A DNA stretch of 12,523 nucleotides from Dehalococcoidia bacterium UBA7891 (GTDB taxonomy: Bacteria; Chloroflexota; Dehalococcoidia; Lucifugimonadales; UBA826), in contig DLRJ01000021.1 of NCBI GenBank assembly GCA_002500485.1, forward strand, positions 1 through 12,523, written 5' to 3'. This document shows, one piece after another, positions 1-7,528 of this stretch. The stretch's first letter is position 1; every line of letters starts with the position of its first letter. Below the pieces are notes generated by a model. It saw only the letters and a list, made by a program, of their open reading frames with translations, was not told the DNA's origin and ran no database searches. The translations under genes and the position numbers were made by a program.

Positions 1-543
1 GGCGTGGAATCACCCACTGTCTACTCAGGGCGGGAAAAGGATATTGTCAACTCAGGACTTTCAAAAGCATACCGTCTCCCGGGGCTTAGGCTAGGGTGGT
101 CCGTCACCGATCCCGATACCATCTGGGAACTGTGGAAGCTTCATGATTATACTACTATCTCACTGGGGCTCGTGAGCGATACCGTGGCAAGCAAGGTGCT
201 CCAGCCGGACAGGAGGAAGGAACTTCTGGCCGGGACACACCAGTTTCTTAAGATCAACCTTGCCATGCTCACGGAGTGGATAGAGAGCCAGAATGGCCTG
301 TTTTCATTTACACAGCCGGAAGCGGCGGCTATTGCCTTTCCCAAGTATCACCTGGACATTTCTTCAATTGAACTGATCGAGAAGATCCGAGATGAGAAAA
401 GCGTCCTTATCATGCCGGGGAAATGGTTTGGAGTAGAGCAACATGTTCGCATTGGCTACGGTACGCCGCCGGATCTTCTTAAGAAAGGTCTCTCCCTCAT
501 GGAGGAGACACTGAACAGCATACGGGAACTTGACCAGGCTTGA
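1..543 (+). CDS. PLP-dependent class I/II aminotransferase, C-terminal part (5' end cut by the window)
   Basis: The reading frame is open from base 1 to the TGA at 541-543, giving 180 residues, so this is the C-terminal half of a protein usually 350-400 residues long. Near the start of the visible part is NSGLSKAYRLPGLRLGW. The Lys of 'SK' (residue 22) is the expected Schiff-base lysine for pyridoxal phosphate, and the Arg of 'GLRLGW' (residue 30) is the expected phosphate-contacting Arg. Near the end 'HVRIGYG' (Arg 150) matches the conserved Arg that binds the substrate carboxylate in fold-type I aminotransferases. The substrate cannot be told; aspartate/aromatic-type or a related C-S lyase-like member are possible. 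The GTG at base 4 is internal, not a start. Base composition is clearly more GC-rich than the genes that follow, and no terminator is obvious after it. Confidence 0.88.
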   Translation, partial: GVESPTVYSGREKDIVNSGLSKAYRLPGLRLGWSVTDPDTIWELWKLHDYTTISLGLVSDTVASKVLQPDRRKELLAGTHQFLKINLAMLTEWIESQNGLFSFTQPEAAAIAFPKYHLDISSIELIEKIRDEKSVLIMPGKWFGVEQHVRIGYGTPPDLLKKGLSLMEETLNSIRELDQA

Positions 544-624
544 ATGTTCAGTAACTTTCCCCTAAATACTGCTGAGAATTATCTGAAAAGCGGATAAAAC
601 GACAGAAATAATTTCGATAGAATT

Positions 625-656
625 TTCAAGAAGAGTTTTTCAAGAGGTTCAAGAAG
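625..656 (+). repeat. Three direct repeats TTCAAGARG upstream of the cupin operon
   Basis: TTCAAGAAG at 625-633, TTCAAGAGG at 639-647 and TTCAAGAAG at 648-656 are near-identical 9-mers in the same orientation, spaced 14 and 9 bases apart. They end just before a TATAAT box, and the middle copy overlaps the proposed -35 box. Repeats in this position often bind a transcription factor, but no regulator gene is visible in the window. An origin by slippage in AT-rich sequence is the alternative. Confidence 0.5.
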
Positions 657-664
657 TTTATAAT
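637..664 (+). promoter_or_regulatory. Putative sigma-70-type promoter for the cupin-SDR operon
   Basis: A perfect TATAAT lies at 659-664 and TTTTCA (4 of 6 to TTGACA) at 637-642, with a 16-base spacer. Transcription would start near 671, leaving a leader of about 40 bases before the ribosome site TAAGGAG (698-704) and the ATG at 713. The rest of the 544-712 gap is AT-rich and shows no other feature. The weak -35 suggests that an activator may be needed. Confidence 0.45.
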
Positions 665-712
665 TTTATTAACTTAACGCAACTTACATATTTGAAATAA
701 GGAGTTTTATCA

Positions 713-1072
713 ATGCCACAAAAGATTAGTTGGGATGAAGTAGAAGAAGAACAGGTAAATCCATCGATGAAGCGAAAAATGATCTTTGGTGATCAGGTAA
801 TGATTGCTAAAATGAAATTCACAGATGGCTTTTTGGTCCCTTTGCATAATCATGAAAATGAACAAATCACCCAAGTTCTTTCTGGCACCATTAGATTTTG
901 GTTTGGTAACAATAAAGAAGAAACAATCGATGTTCATGCTGGAGAAGCACTTATTATTCCTAGCGACCTTCCCCATGAGGCTTTGATGATAGGTCAAGTG
1001 GAAGAAATTGACACATTTTCTCCTCCTCGGAAAGATTGGATAAATGGTTCAGATGATTATTTAAGACAATAA
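713..1072 (+). CDS. Small single-domain cupin protein
   Basis: The protein has 119 residues and one cupin beta-barrel. Motif 1 is seen as PLHNHENEQITQVLSG, giving metal ligands His45, His47 and Glu50. Motif 2 is GEALIIPSDLPHEA, giving His88. All four ligands are present, so it should bind a divalent metal. Cupins of this size act as sugar isomerases, dioxygenases, epimerases or small-molecule sensors; the sequence does not decide between them. The start is well supported by TAAGGAG 8 bases upstream. The gene ends 2 bases before the SDR start, so the two are almost certainly co-transcribed and probably translationally coupled. It is likely cytoplasmic, with no signal peptide. A role in the same sugar or keto-acid pathway as the neighbours is an inference from position. 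Confidence 0.85.
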   Translation: MPQKISWDEVEEEQVNPSMKRKMIFGDQVMIAKMKFTDGFLVPLHNHENEQITQVLSGTIRFWFGNNKEETIDVHAGEALIIPSDLPHEALMIGQVEEIDTFSPPRKDWINGSDDYLRQ

Positions 1073-1074
1073 TA

Positions 1075-1836
1075 ATGGATCTAGGGATAAAAGACAAAGT
1101 TGCGTTAGTGTTGGCTTCAAGTAAAGGCTTGGGAAAAAGTGTTGCTCTTGGATTGGCAAGAGAAGGTGCAAAAGTCATTATCTGTGGAAGAGATAGAAAT
1201 GTATTGGGTGAAACGGAAAATGAAATAAAGAACAGCACTGGAGCAAAGGTTTTTTCTATTCCCTGTGATCTTACTCAAGAAGATCAGCGGAGAAATTTAA
1301 CCAAGCTTTCTAAAGATAAATGGGGAAGTGTTGATATTTTAGTTACTAATACAGGAGGACCGCCACCAGGTTCTTTTGAAGAATTTGAACTCGATGATTG
1401 GGATGGTTTATTTAATCATCTTTTCCTAAGTGCGGTGGATGTGATAAAGAAAGTATTGCCGGATATGAAGGAAAACAACTACGGGAGGATTCTAACTATT
1501 ACTTCTATTTCAGTTAAACAGCCAGTGGATAACTTAATATCTTCAAATGCTGTTAGATCTGCAATATTAGGTTTTATGAAAAGTCTTTCTAATGAAGTGG
1601 CAACTTATGGGATTACAGTAAACAATATAATGCCAGGCTTTACCTTAACAGGAAGACTGAAAAAATTGATGGATGAAAACCCGAAGTTTGGAGAGGTTGA
1701 AGATTTAATACCTATGAAACGGCTAGGAACCCCAGAGGAGTTTGCGTCCGCCGCAGTTTTTCTTGTCAGTGAATCCGCAAGTTATATCACGGGTGCCTCT
1801 TTACCGGTTGATGGTGGTTGGATAAAAGGTTTTTAG
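1075..1836 (+). CDS. Atypical short-chain dehydrogenase/reductase (SDR) lacking the YxxxK catalytic pair
   Basis: The protein has 253 residues, the normal classical-SDR length, with a Rossmann fold. The nucleotide-binding turn is ASSKGLG (14-20) in place of TGxxxGxG. CDLT (64-67) is the usual adenine-side Asp, and NTGG (92-95) stands where NNAG is normal. The C-terminal region has IMPGFTLTGR (185-194) and the familiar ending ITGASLPVDGGW. After the active-site Ser region (TSIS, 143-146) the expected YxxxK is replaced by S157-N-A-V-R161, so both the Tyr and the Lys are absent while the surrounding helix is intact. Similar changes occur in a divergent SDR group usually annotated as 3-oxoacyl-ACP reductase-like. 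Chemistry may therefore differ, or the protein may be non-catalytic. The start overlaps the cupin end region (2-base gap) and has no strong ribosome site of its own, which points to translational coupling. Confidence 0.88.
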   Translation: MDLGIKDKVALVLASSKGLGKSVALGLAREGAKVIICGRDRNVLGETENEIKNSTGAKVFSIPCDLTQEDQRRNLTKLSKDKWGSVDILVTNTGGPPPGSFEEFELDDWDGLFNHLFLSAVDVIKKVLPDMKENNYGRILTITSISVKQPVDNLISSNAVRSAILGFMKSLSNEVATYGITVNNIMPGFTLTGRLKKLMDENPKFGEVEDLIPMKRLGTPEEFASAAVFLVSESASYITGASLPVDGGWIKGF

Positions 1837-1978
1837 AGTACTATGCAGATCCGTGAGGGTTGCAATAAAATATTTCAGATCAAGTTAAACGCCTGTCTTT
1901 GAAAATCGTGCAGAGTAAGTCATGTGTGATTTCTTAAAGAAGGCGATGGCTCAGATTATCTAGTCAAGGAGAGATATC
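1837..1978. other. Intergenic gap between the SDR and the Gfo/Idh/MocA gene
   Basis: These 142 bases hold no open frame of note. The only clear element is the ribosome site AAGGAG at 1966-1971, 7 bases before the ATG at 1979. I found no convincing promoter boxes or terminator hairpin, so it is unclear whether the downstream three genes are read from the 637-664 promoter or from their own. The gap is long enough to hold a second promoter. Confidence 0.4.
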
Positions 1979-3097
1979 ATGGTGAATACCGAGAAAGTCA
2001 ACGTCGCTATCATCGGGCTTGGATTTGGTGCTGAGTTCATTCCGATCTATCAAAAACATCCCAATGTAGATGTATATGCGGTTTGCCGTCGAAACGAAGA
2101 AGAACTGAATAGAATTTGTGATGCGTTTGGAATTAAGGTGTGTTATACCAGTTACGACGATTTGTTGAAAGATCCTTTGATTGATTTTGTTCATATTAAT
2201 TCACCTATTCCAGATCATGGCTGGATGTCAATAGCAGCTCTTAAGGCTGGTAAGCACGTTATGTGTACTGTGCCAATGGCAACTACAATTCAGGAGTGCA
2301 AAGAGATTGTAAGGTTGGTGAAGGAAACGGGCTTGAAGTATATGATGGCCGAAACAGTAGTATACAGCCGAGAATTTTTATTTATAAAGCAGATGTATGA
2401 AAAAGGTGAACTAGGTGACGTTCAGTATTTGGCAGCATCTCATCCACAAGATATGGAAGGATGGCCTTCTTACTGGGAAGAGATGATCCCAATGCATTAT
2501 GCAACACATGTTGTTTCTCCGGTTCTGGGCTTAGTAGATGGACGTGCTGAGTATGTATCATGTTTTGGATCTGGAAAGATTAATGAATCAATTGCTCAGA
2601 AATCAGGAAACTCTAGTGCCGTAGAGTCCTGCCACATTAAAATAAAGGATTCAGATATTGCTGCTCACATTTGGCGATTCCTATTTGACACTGCACGTCA
2701 GTATCGTGAATCTTTCGATGTGTATGGTACTAAGAAATCATTCGAATGGTCTCTTGTTGAAGGCGGAGATCATATAATTCATACTGCAAAAAAACCTGAA
2801 ACGGAAATTCCTGAGACCGTCAAAGTTCCAGACTTCGCTCATCTTCTTCCGGAAGAGATCAGGTCCTTTACGGGTGAGATTCATGATGCTGATCATCTTT
2901 CTTTTGTACAGGGTGGCGGTCATGGTGGATCACATCCACACATGGCCAACGAATTTGTATCTGCATTAATTCAAGACCGAGATCCATGGCCCAACGCTAT
3001 AACCAGTGCGAACTGGACATGTGTCGGCCTTTGCGCTCATGAATCAACAATAAGTGGTGGAAAAATTGTTCATTTACCCTCATTTACTTTAGGATAA
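1979..3097 (+). CDS. Gfo/Idh/MocA-family NAD(P)-dependent oxidoreductase
   Basis: The protein has 372 residues. An N-terminal Rossmann domain carries VAIIGLGFGA (9-18), the NAD(P)-binding glycine turn. The second conserved stretch, VHINSPIPDHGW (71-82) and ALKAGKHVMCTVPMA (87-101), is typical of the family, but the usual E-K-P is T97-V98-P99, so the conserved Lys is missing. The catalytic His of the DxGxHxxD region appears as H177 in MHYATHVVSP. The C-terminal part (HGGSHPHMANEF, SANWTCVGLCAHES) is characteristic of a sugar-dehydrogenase subgroup common in carbohydrate catabolic loci. It probably oxidises a sugar, polyol or keto-sugar in the cytoplasm; the substrate is unknown. The ribosome site AAGGAG supports the ATG start. 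It ends 5 bases before the first giant lipoprotein gene, so the two form one operon. Confidence 0.9.
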   Translation: MVNTEKVNVAIIGLGFGAEFIPIYQKHPNVDVYAVCRRNEEELNRICDAFGIKVCYTSYDDLLKDPLIDFVHINSPIPDHGWMSIAALKAGKHVMCTVPMATTIQECKEIVRLVKETGLKYMMAETVVYSREFLFIKQMYEKGELGDVQYLAASHPQDMEGWPSYWEEMIPMHYATHVVSPVLGLVDGRAEYVSCFGSGKINESIAQKSGNSSAVESCHIKIKDSDIAAHIWRFLFDTARQYRESFDVYGTKKSFEWSLVEGGDHIIHTAKKPETEIPETVKVPDFAHLLPEEIRSFTGEIHDADHLSFVQGGGHGGSHPHMANEFVSALIQDRDPWPNAITSANWTCVGLCAHESTISGGKIVHLPSFTLG

Positions 3098-3102
3098 TAA
3101 AA

Positions 3103-6100
3103 ATGAATATAATTTCTAAAATAGATTTAAAAGTCCTTTCATCTATAGCATTAGTATATATTTTATTAAGCTGTAATGCATCTAATTCCATTGACGTCAG
3201 GTCTGAAGCGTCTTTACCTAAATCAAACAAAACTCCAGATTTAGTTGCTAAAATCAATAGTGATGGAAATACCATAACTGTTTACAGAAGTGATTCAGAA
3301 AGGCCCCTTTTAACACAGAATGCTGGCCTTAATTTCCGTCCATACATTCATCCTATAATATCACCTGATGGAAATGGTGTAATAACGGAGTATAGCCCAT
3401 CTCACCATAAGCATCAAACTGGACTTTATTGGGGGTTTAAAGGAATCAAGGCAAAACTATACTTAACAGAAGAACAAGAACAAAAATACAAATCAATTAC
3501 AGCGGATTTCAGTGCTCAAGTCAATAAACTTTATGAAGAATTTGAATCAGGTGATTTATCCAAAAATGATGCAGAATCTAAATACAAAGAATTAGAAAAA
3601 GATCGTGATTCATCCTTAATTGGATTCGGTATAGATCCAAAAAAGGGTAGAGATTATTTTCATCATCCCACAAAGAATTTTTATGGTGATTCAACTGATT
3701 ACTGGAAAAGAAAAAATCTTATTGTCTTAAGACCAAAATCCTCAAAATCTGACAAAAGTGTTAAGTGGAGGACAGTTTATGATTTACTCGATGAACATGG
3801 CGAAACTTTAATAACTGAAACACTTACATGGATATTTAGAGATGAAAACAATTCTTATTTTATAGACTTACAATGGGAAGGTTTAGCTTCAAAAGATGTT
3901 ACTATTGAAGAACATGAATATAGCCCATTATTCTTAAGAATGCCTTGGAGAGAGGGTGTTAATACAAAAGTTATTAACGGTGTTCGAAATAAAGATCAAA
4001 CAGCAGAGGGCAAACGTGCTGTTTGGTTGGATATAGGTATGCAACTTGATGGTAGAGAAGATATGGTCCATGTTGCAATGTTTGATCACGGTGAAAATAT
4101 TAATCATCCACAACCCTGGAGAGTTGATAATGAATTCGGTATTGGTCCTGCACCCTCTAGAATGGGAAGTTGGGATATAAAACAGAACGAAACTGCGAAA
4201 TTAAAGTATCAACTTGTAGTATATACAGATGAATTCGATGACATTAAACTTACAGAGCAGTGGTCCGATTTTGCTCAAGGGGAATTTTGGAGAAAAAGAA
4301 ACTCAACAGCTTCTGGAGAGCGTTCAGCCATTCCTTATTCCCAGTGGGGGTTAGCTTCAGCTGAAGGTAGAAAAGCAAAATTTTTAAAACCTGATGAGGC
4401 TGTGAACGCAATGACAGTTAATGAAGATTTTATAGTAAATGTTTTTGCCTCTGAACCCATGATTCGTCAACCTATGGCATTTTGTTGGGATGATAAAGGT
4501 AGGTTATGGATTGCTGAAAATATGGATATGTTTGGTTCAGGGAATGGTATTCACGTTACAAAAGAAAGTAGAATCCTTATTTTGGAAGATACGGATATGG
4601 ATGGAAAAGCTGACTCAAAAAAAGTTTTTGTTGATGGACTAGTTTTTCCTTCAGCTATTGCTGTTGGTTTCGATGGTTTGTGGGTTGGAGCTCCTCCCAA
4701 TTTATTATTTATTCCTGATAGAAATAAAGACGATAAAGCTGATATTGATGATATTGAGATTAGACTTACAGGATGGGGTGATACTGATTTGCATGAAACT
4801 CTGAATAGTTTCAATTGGGGTCCAGATGGATGGCTTTACGGAGACCAGGGAGTTTTTACTCCATCAAATATTGGAAAGCCTTCAGGAAAAAGTAAAATCT
4901 TTAGATTTAACCAACCTTATCCGGGTAAAGATGAATTCGGTAAGGAAAAGTTATACTTAACAAAAGATCAACAAGAGAAATATGATTCTTTAATGCAAGA
5001 TTACAAATCTAAAATGGAAATTTTTGTAGCGGAATATGAATCAGGTAATTTATCAGGCAATGAAGGTAAGCTAAAATATGCGGAATTGGAAAAAGCTCAT
5101 GCTGAATCCATAAAATCTCTTGGTATAGATAAACTACCTACTGATTGGTGGGATAATGTGAATATTCTTCATGATAGATTGAATCCTTTTATAGAATATG
5201 CTGATAATCCAGTCCCTTTTAATGCGGGTGTATGGCGCTATCATCCTATAAAAGATCGGTTTGAGGTAGTTGCACATGGCACAAGTAATCCATGGGGCTT
5301 AGATTTTAATGCTAAAGGTCAAATATTCGCTACTGCTTGCGTAATACCTCATCTATGGCATATAGTTCCAGGTGGTCTTTATCATCGGCAGGCCTCTAGC
5401 CATTTTAACGAAAATGCATATGATGATATCAGAACCATAGCTGACCACAGACATCGTTCAGCTCACGGTGGAGCAAGGGTTTATCAGTCAGATGCTTTTC
5501 CTGAGGAATATCGTGGGCAGGTATTTATGGGTAATATTCATGAACATGCTGTATTAACTGACAAATTAATTCCCAAAGGTTCAAGCTATGTTGGAGAGCA
5601 CGGCGAAGAATTCTTATTAGCAAACAATGCTCAATTTGTTGGGTTTAGTACTGAGATTGGTCCTGAGGGTGGAGTTTATATGCTCGATTGGCATGATGCT
5701 GATATTTGCGGAGATAAAGTTTTGACAAGAGATACAGGTAGGGTGTACAGAATTACTCCAAAAGAATCTAAGGCTGAATTATGGGAAGGTAGATTTGATG
5801 ACTTAGAATCTTTCAGTGATTTATATCTTATAAACCTTCAAACGAAAAATAGCTCCTGGCACTCACGAAGAGCCCGTTTAATTTTACAAAACAGAGCATC
5901 AAAGGGTCAAATAGATCAAAAGGCTGTAGATAAATTATTTGAAATTTTCAATTCTTCTACCAATGCTGATTATCGATTAAGAGCTTTATGGTCTCTACAT
6001 GTTGTAAATGAGCTGAATTCTGAAATTTTATGTAAGAACTTGTCAGACAAGGATGAATACATCAGAGCATGGTCTATTCAACTTCTTACTGAAGATTTCA

Positions 6101-7500
6101 ATGTGCCAGAATCAATAATTAAAAAGTTTATTACAATGAGTAAAAGTGAAAAATCCCCTGTTGTAAGGCTCTATCTAGCCTCTGCTTTACAAAGATTGGA
6201 TATTAATGAACGTTGGGATATCGCTTCTAATCTAGTAACTCACGCTGTGGATTCTTCTGATGCAAATATTCCATTATTACTTTGGTACGGTATTGAACCT
6301 ATTGTATCAACTGATCCAGTTAAGGCAATGTATTTGTCATCAATATCAAATATTAAAAAATTAAAACGTTACATTGCTAGAAGGTTGACTGTTGAAAACA
6401 AACTTCAACCAATTGTTGAAGAAATTAATAATAATACTAGAGATCGAACTCTTTTGTTGCTAGGCATACGTGATGGGTTGGAGAGTTACCCAGAAGTCAC
6501 AACGCCAGATAACTGGTCGCCAACCTACAAAAAATTAAGGAAAATAAAAGGAAAGGAATCCCAACTTGCATTAGATATATCAATACTATTTGGAGACAAG
6601 TTAGCTGCAGAAACATTAGTTAGCTTTTTAAAAGATAAAAACAGCCCAATTAATGATAAGAAAAAAGCTATTCTAGGTTTAGCTACACAAAAAAGATCAG
6701 AGCTAAAAAATGAAATAAGTAGCCTTATCAATGATGACCAACTAAGAATTGAAACAATCAGGTCTGTAGCATATTTTGATGATGATGAGTTGGCTTATCT
6801 CCTTTTAGACAATTATCCATCTTACAATCAAGATGAGAAATTAGAAATTTTACATGTTTTAGCTTCAAGGCCTAACTTTGGAACTATACTATTAAGTTCC
6901 ATTGAAAATGAAGAAATTCCTAAAAAAGATGTGCCAACATATCTTGCACGTTTGTTACTTAAAACAGTAGGTAATAGGTTTTTAGCTGTTTGGGGACCGG
7001 TTGAGGGTATATCACCAGACATTGAAAAATCCTTTATAAAATATAGAGATTTATTGTCGCCTAAAAATCTAGCAAAAGCAGATATATATGAAGGAAAAGA
7101 CCTTTATGCATCTTCATGTGGTTCTTGTCATATGATGTATGGTGAAGGAGGAAATGTTGGTCCAGATCTAACGGGAGCTAATAGGGGCGACATAGATTAT
7201 TTACTTGGAAACATACTGACTCCAAGTGCTGTGGTTAAAGACAATTATAAAATGACAATGATTTCAACTGAAGATGGCCAATTTTTTTCTGGAGTAATTG
7301 AGGGTGAAAACGATCGCCAAGTGCTTTTGAAAATTCCTAATGTTGATGAACCAGTATCAATTCCTAAATCCATTATTTGGGACCGAGAAACAGCCAATAT
7401 GTCAATGATGCCAGAGGGATTGTTAGAATTTTTATCTAATGATGAAGTCATCAATATAATTGCATATCTTCACACTTTTGAGGATTTGTCATCAAGGTAA
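3103..7500 (+). CDS. Giant lipoprotein A: PmoA-like (DUF6807), PVC-type dehydrogenase propeller, HEAT repeats, cytochrome c
   Basis: The protein has 1465 residues. A hydrophobic signal ends in ILLSC with the lipid-carrying Cys at 24, so it should be membrane-anchored and face the periplasm. Residues about 45-395 resemble the PmoA-like/DUF6807 family, with a His cluster (HHKH, 101-104, followed by QTGLYWGF) and FHHPTK (186-191). About 430-885 is the PVC-type membrane-bound dehydrogenase beta-propeller (QPMAFCWDDKGRLWIAEN; HRSAHGGARV 784-793; LDWHDADICG), with Asp-rich calcium-type loops at 496-504 and 539-547. About 900-1290 is helical with HEAT-like units (DYRLRALWSL, DEYIRAWSIQLL, SPVVRLYLASAL). 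The C-terminus is a class I-type cytochrome c: CGSCH at 1339-1343, GPDLTG, and a likely axial Met in SMMPEG (1434-1439). Two helical LTxxQ modules (118-178, 616-676) are extra relative to its downstream paralogue. It probably oxidises an exported or environmental carbohydrate-like substrate and passes electrons to its own heme. AGGA 8 bases upstream supports the start. Confidence 0.87.
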   Translation: MNIISKIDLKVLSSIALVYILLSCNASNSIDVRSEASLPKSNKTPDLVAKINSDGNTITVYRSDSERPLLTQNAGLNFRPYIHPIISPDGNGVITEYSPSHHKHQTGLYWGFKGIKAKLYLTEEQEQKYKSITADFSAQVNKLYEEFESGDLSKNDAESKYKELEKDRDSSLIGFGIDPKKGRDYFHHPTKNFYGDSTDYWKRKNLIVLRPKSSKSDKSVKWRTVYDLLDEHGETLITETLTWIFRDENNSYFIDLQWEGLASKDVTIEEHEYSPLFLRMPWREGVNTKVINGVRNKDQTAEGKRAVWLDIGMQLDGREDMVHVAMFDHGENINHPQPWRVDNEFGIGPAPSRMGSWDIKQNETAKLKYQLVVYTDEFDDIKLTEQWSDFAQGEFWRKRNSTASGERSAIPYSQWGLASAEGRKAKFLKPDEAVNAMTVNEDFIVNVFASEPMIRQPMAFCWDDKGRLWIAENMDMFGSGNGIHVTKESRILILEDTDMDGKADSKKVFVDGLVFPSAIAVGFDGLWVGAPPNLLFIPDRNKDDKADIDDIEIRLTGWGDTDLHETLNSFNWGPDGWLYGDQGVFTPSNIGKPSGKSKIFRFNQPYPGKDEFGKEKLYLTKDQQEKYDSLMQDYKSKMEIFVAEYESGNLSGNEGKLKYAELEKAHAESIKSLGIDKLPTDWWDNVNILHDRLNPFIEYADNPVPFNAGVWRYHPIKDRFEVVAHGTSNPWGLDFNAKGQIFATACVIPHLWHIVPGGLYHRQASSHFNENAYDDIRTIADHRHRSAHGGARVYQSDAFPEEYRGQVFMGNIHEHAVLTDKLIPKGSSYVGEHGEEFLLANNAQFVGFSTEIGPEGGVYMLDWHDADICGDKVLTRDTGRVYRITPKESKAELWEGRFDDLESFSDLYLINLQTKNSSWHSRRARLILQNRASKGQIDQKAVDKLFEIFNSSTNADYRLRALWSLHVVNELNSEILCKNLSDKDEYIRAWSIQLLTEDFNVPESIIKKFITMSKSEKSPVVRLYLASALQRLDINERWDIASNLVTHAVDSSDANIPLLLWYGIEPIVSTDPVKAMYLSSISNIKKLKRYIARRLTVENKLQPIVEEINNNTRDRTLLLLGIRDGLESYPEVTTPDNWSPTYKKLRKIKGKESQLALDISILFGDKLAAETLVSFLKDKNSPINDKKKAILGLATQKRSELKNEISSLINDDQLRIETIRSVAYFDDDELAYLLLDNYPSYNQDEKLEILHVLASRPNFGTILLSSIENEEIPKKDVPTYLARLLLKTVGNRFLAVWGPVEGISPDIEKSFIKYRDLLSPKNLAKADIYEGKDLYASSCGSCHMMYGEGGNVGPDLTGANRGDIDYLLGNILTPSAVVKDNYKMTMISTEDGQFFSGVIEGENDRQVLLKIPNVDEPVSIPKSIIWDRETANMSMMPEGLLEFLSNDEVINIIAYLHTFEDLSSR
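3454..3636 (+). repeat. LTxxQ helical module, copy 1 (inside giant lipoprotein A)
   Basis: Encodes residues 118-178, starting KLYLTEEQEQKY and ending GID. It is charged, Gly/Pro-poor and predicted to be helical. It aligns without gaps to copy 2 at 4948-5130 (27 of 61 residues identical by hand count; shared landmarks KLYLT, Q, KY, ESG, LS, KY, ELEK, GID). It sits in a loop of the PmoA-like domain between GLYWGF and FHHPTK. The paralogue at 7529-11482 has only about 30 unrelated-looking residues there. The LTxxQ start recalls the Spy/CpxP-like LTXXQ families of periplasmic helical proteins, but that link is only a resemblance. Confidence 0.7.
4948..5130 (+). repeat. LTxxQ helical module, copy 2 (inside giant lipoprotein A)
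   Basis: Encodes residues 616-676, starting KLYLTKDQQEKY and ending GID, and is the partner of the module at 3454-3636. It lies in a propeller loop between TPSNIGKPS and NAGVWRYHP. The paralogue has about 25 residues in the same loop against about 113 here. DNA similarity is visible in places (for example both copies share tatacttaaca), which suggests duplication within the gene rather than convergence. Confidence 0.7.
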
Positions 7501-7528
7501 CTACAAATTATATATTGAAGGATTCCTA

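Noticed and set aside
549..571. CAGTA ... TACTG inverted repeat after the aminotransferase as a terminator.
   Set aside because: It has only 5 pairs, a 13-base loop and no T-run.
1837..1978. Possible riboswitch or promoter in the gap before the Gfo/Idh/MocA gene.
   Set aside because: No recognisable aptamer core, paired stems or -35/-10 pair with proper spacing could be found; only the ribosome site is clear.
7460..7528. An upstream in-frame ATG at 7460 for lipoprotein B.
   Set aside because: It lies inside gene A, lacks a ribosome site and would bury the lipoprotein signal. The ATG at 7529 has AAGGA at the right distance and a clean lipobox.
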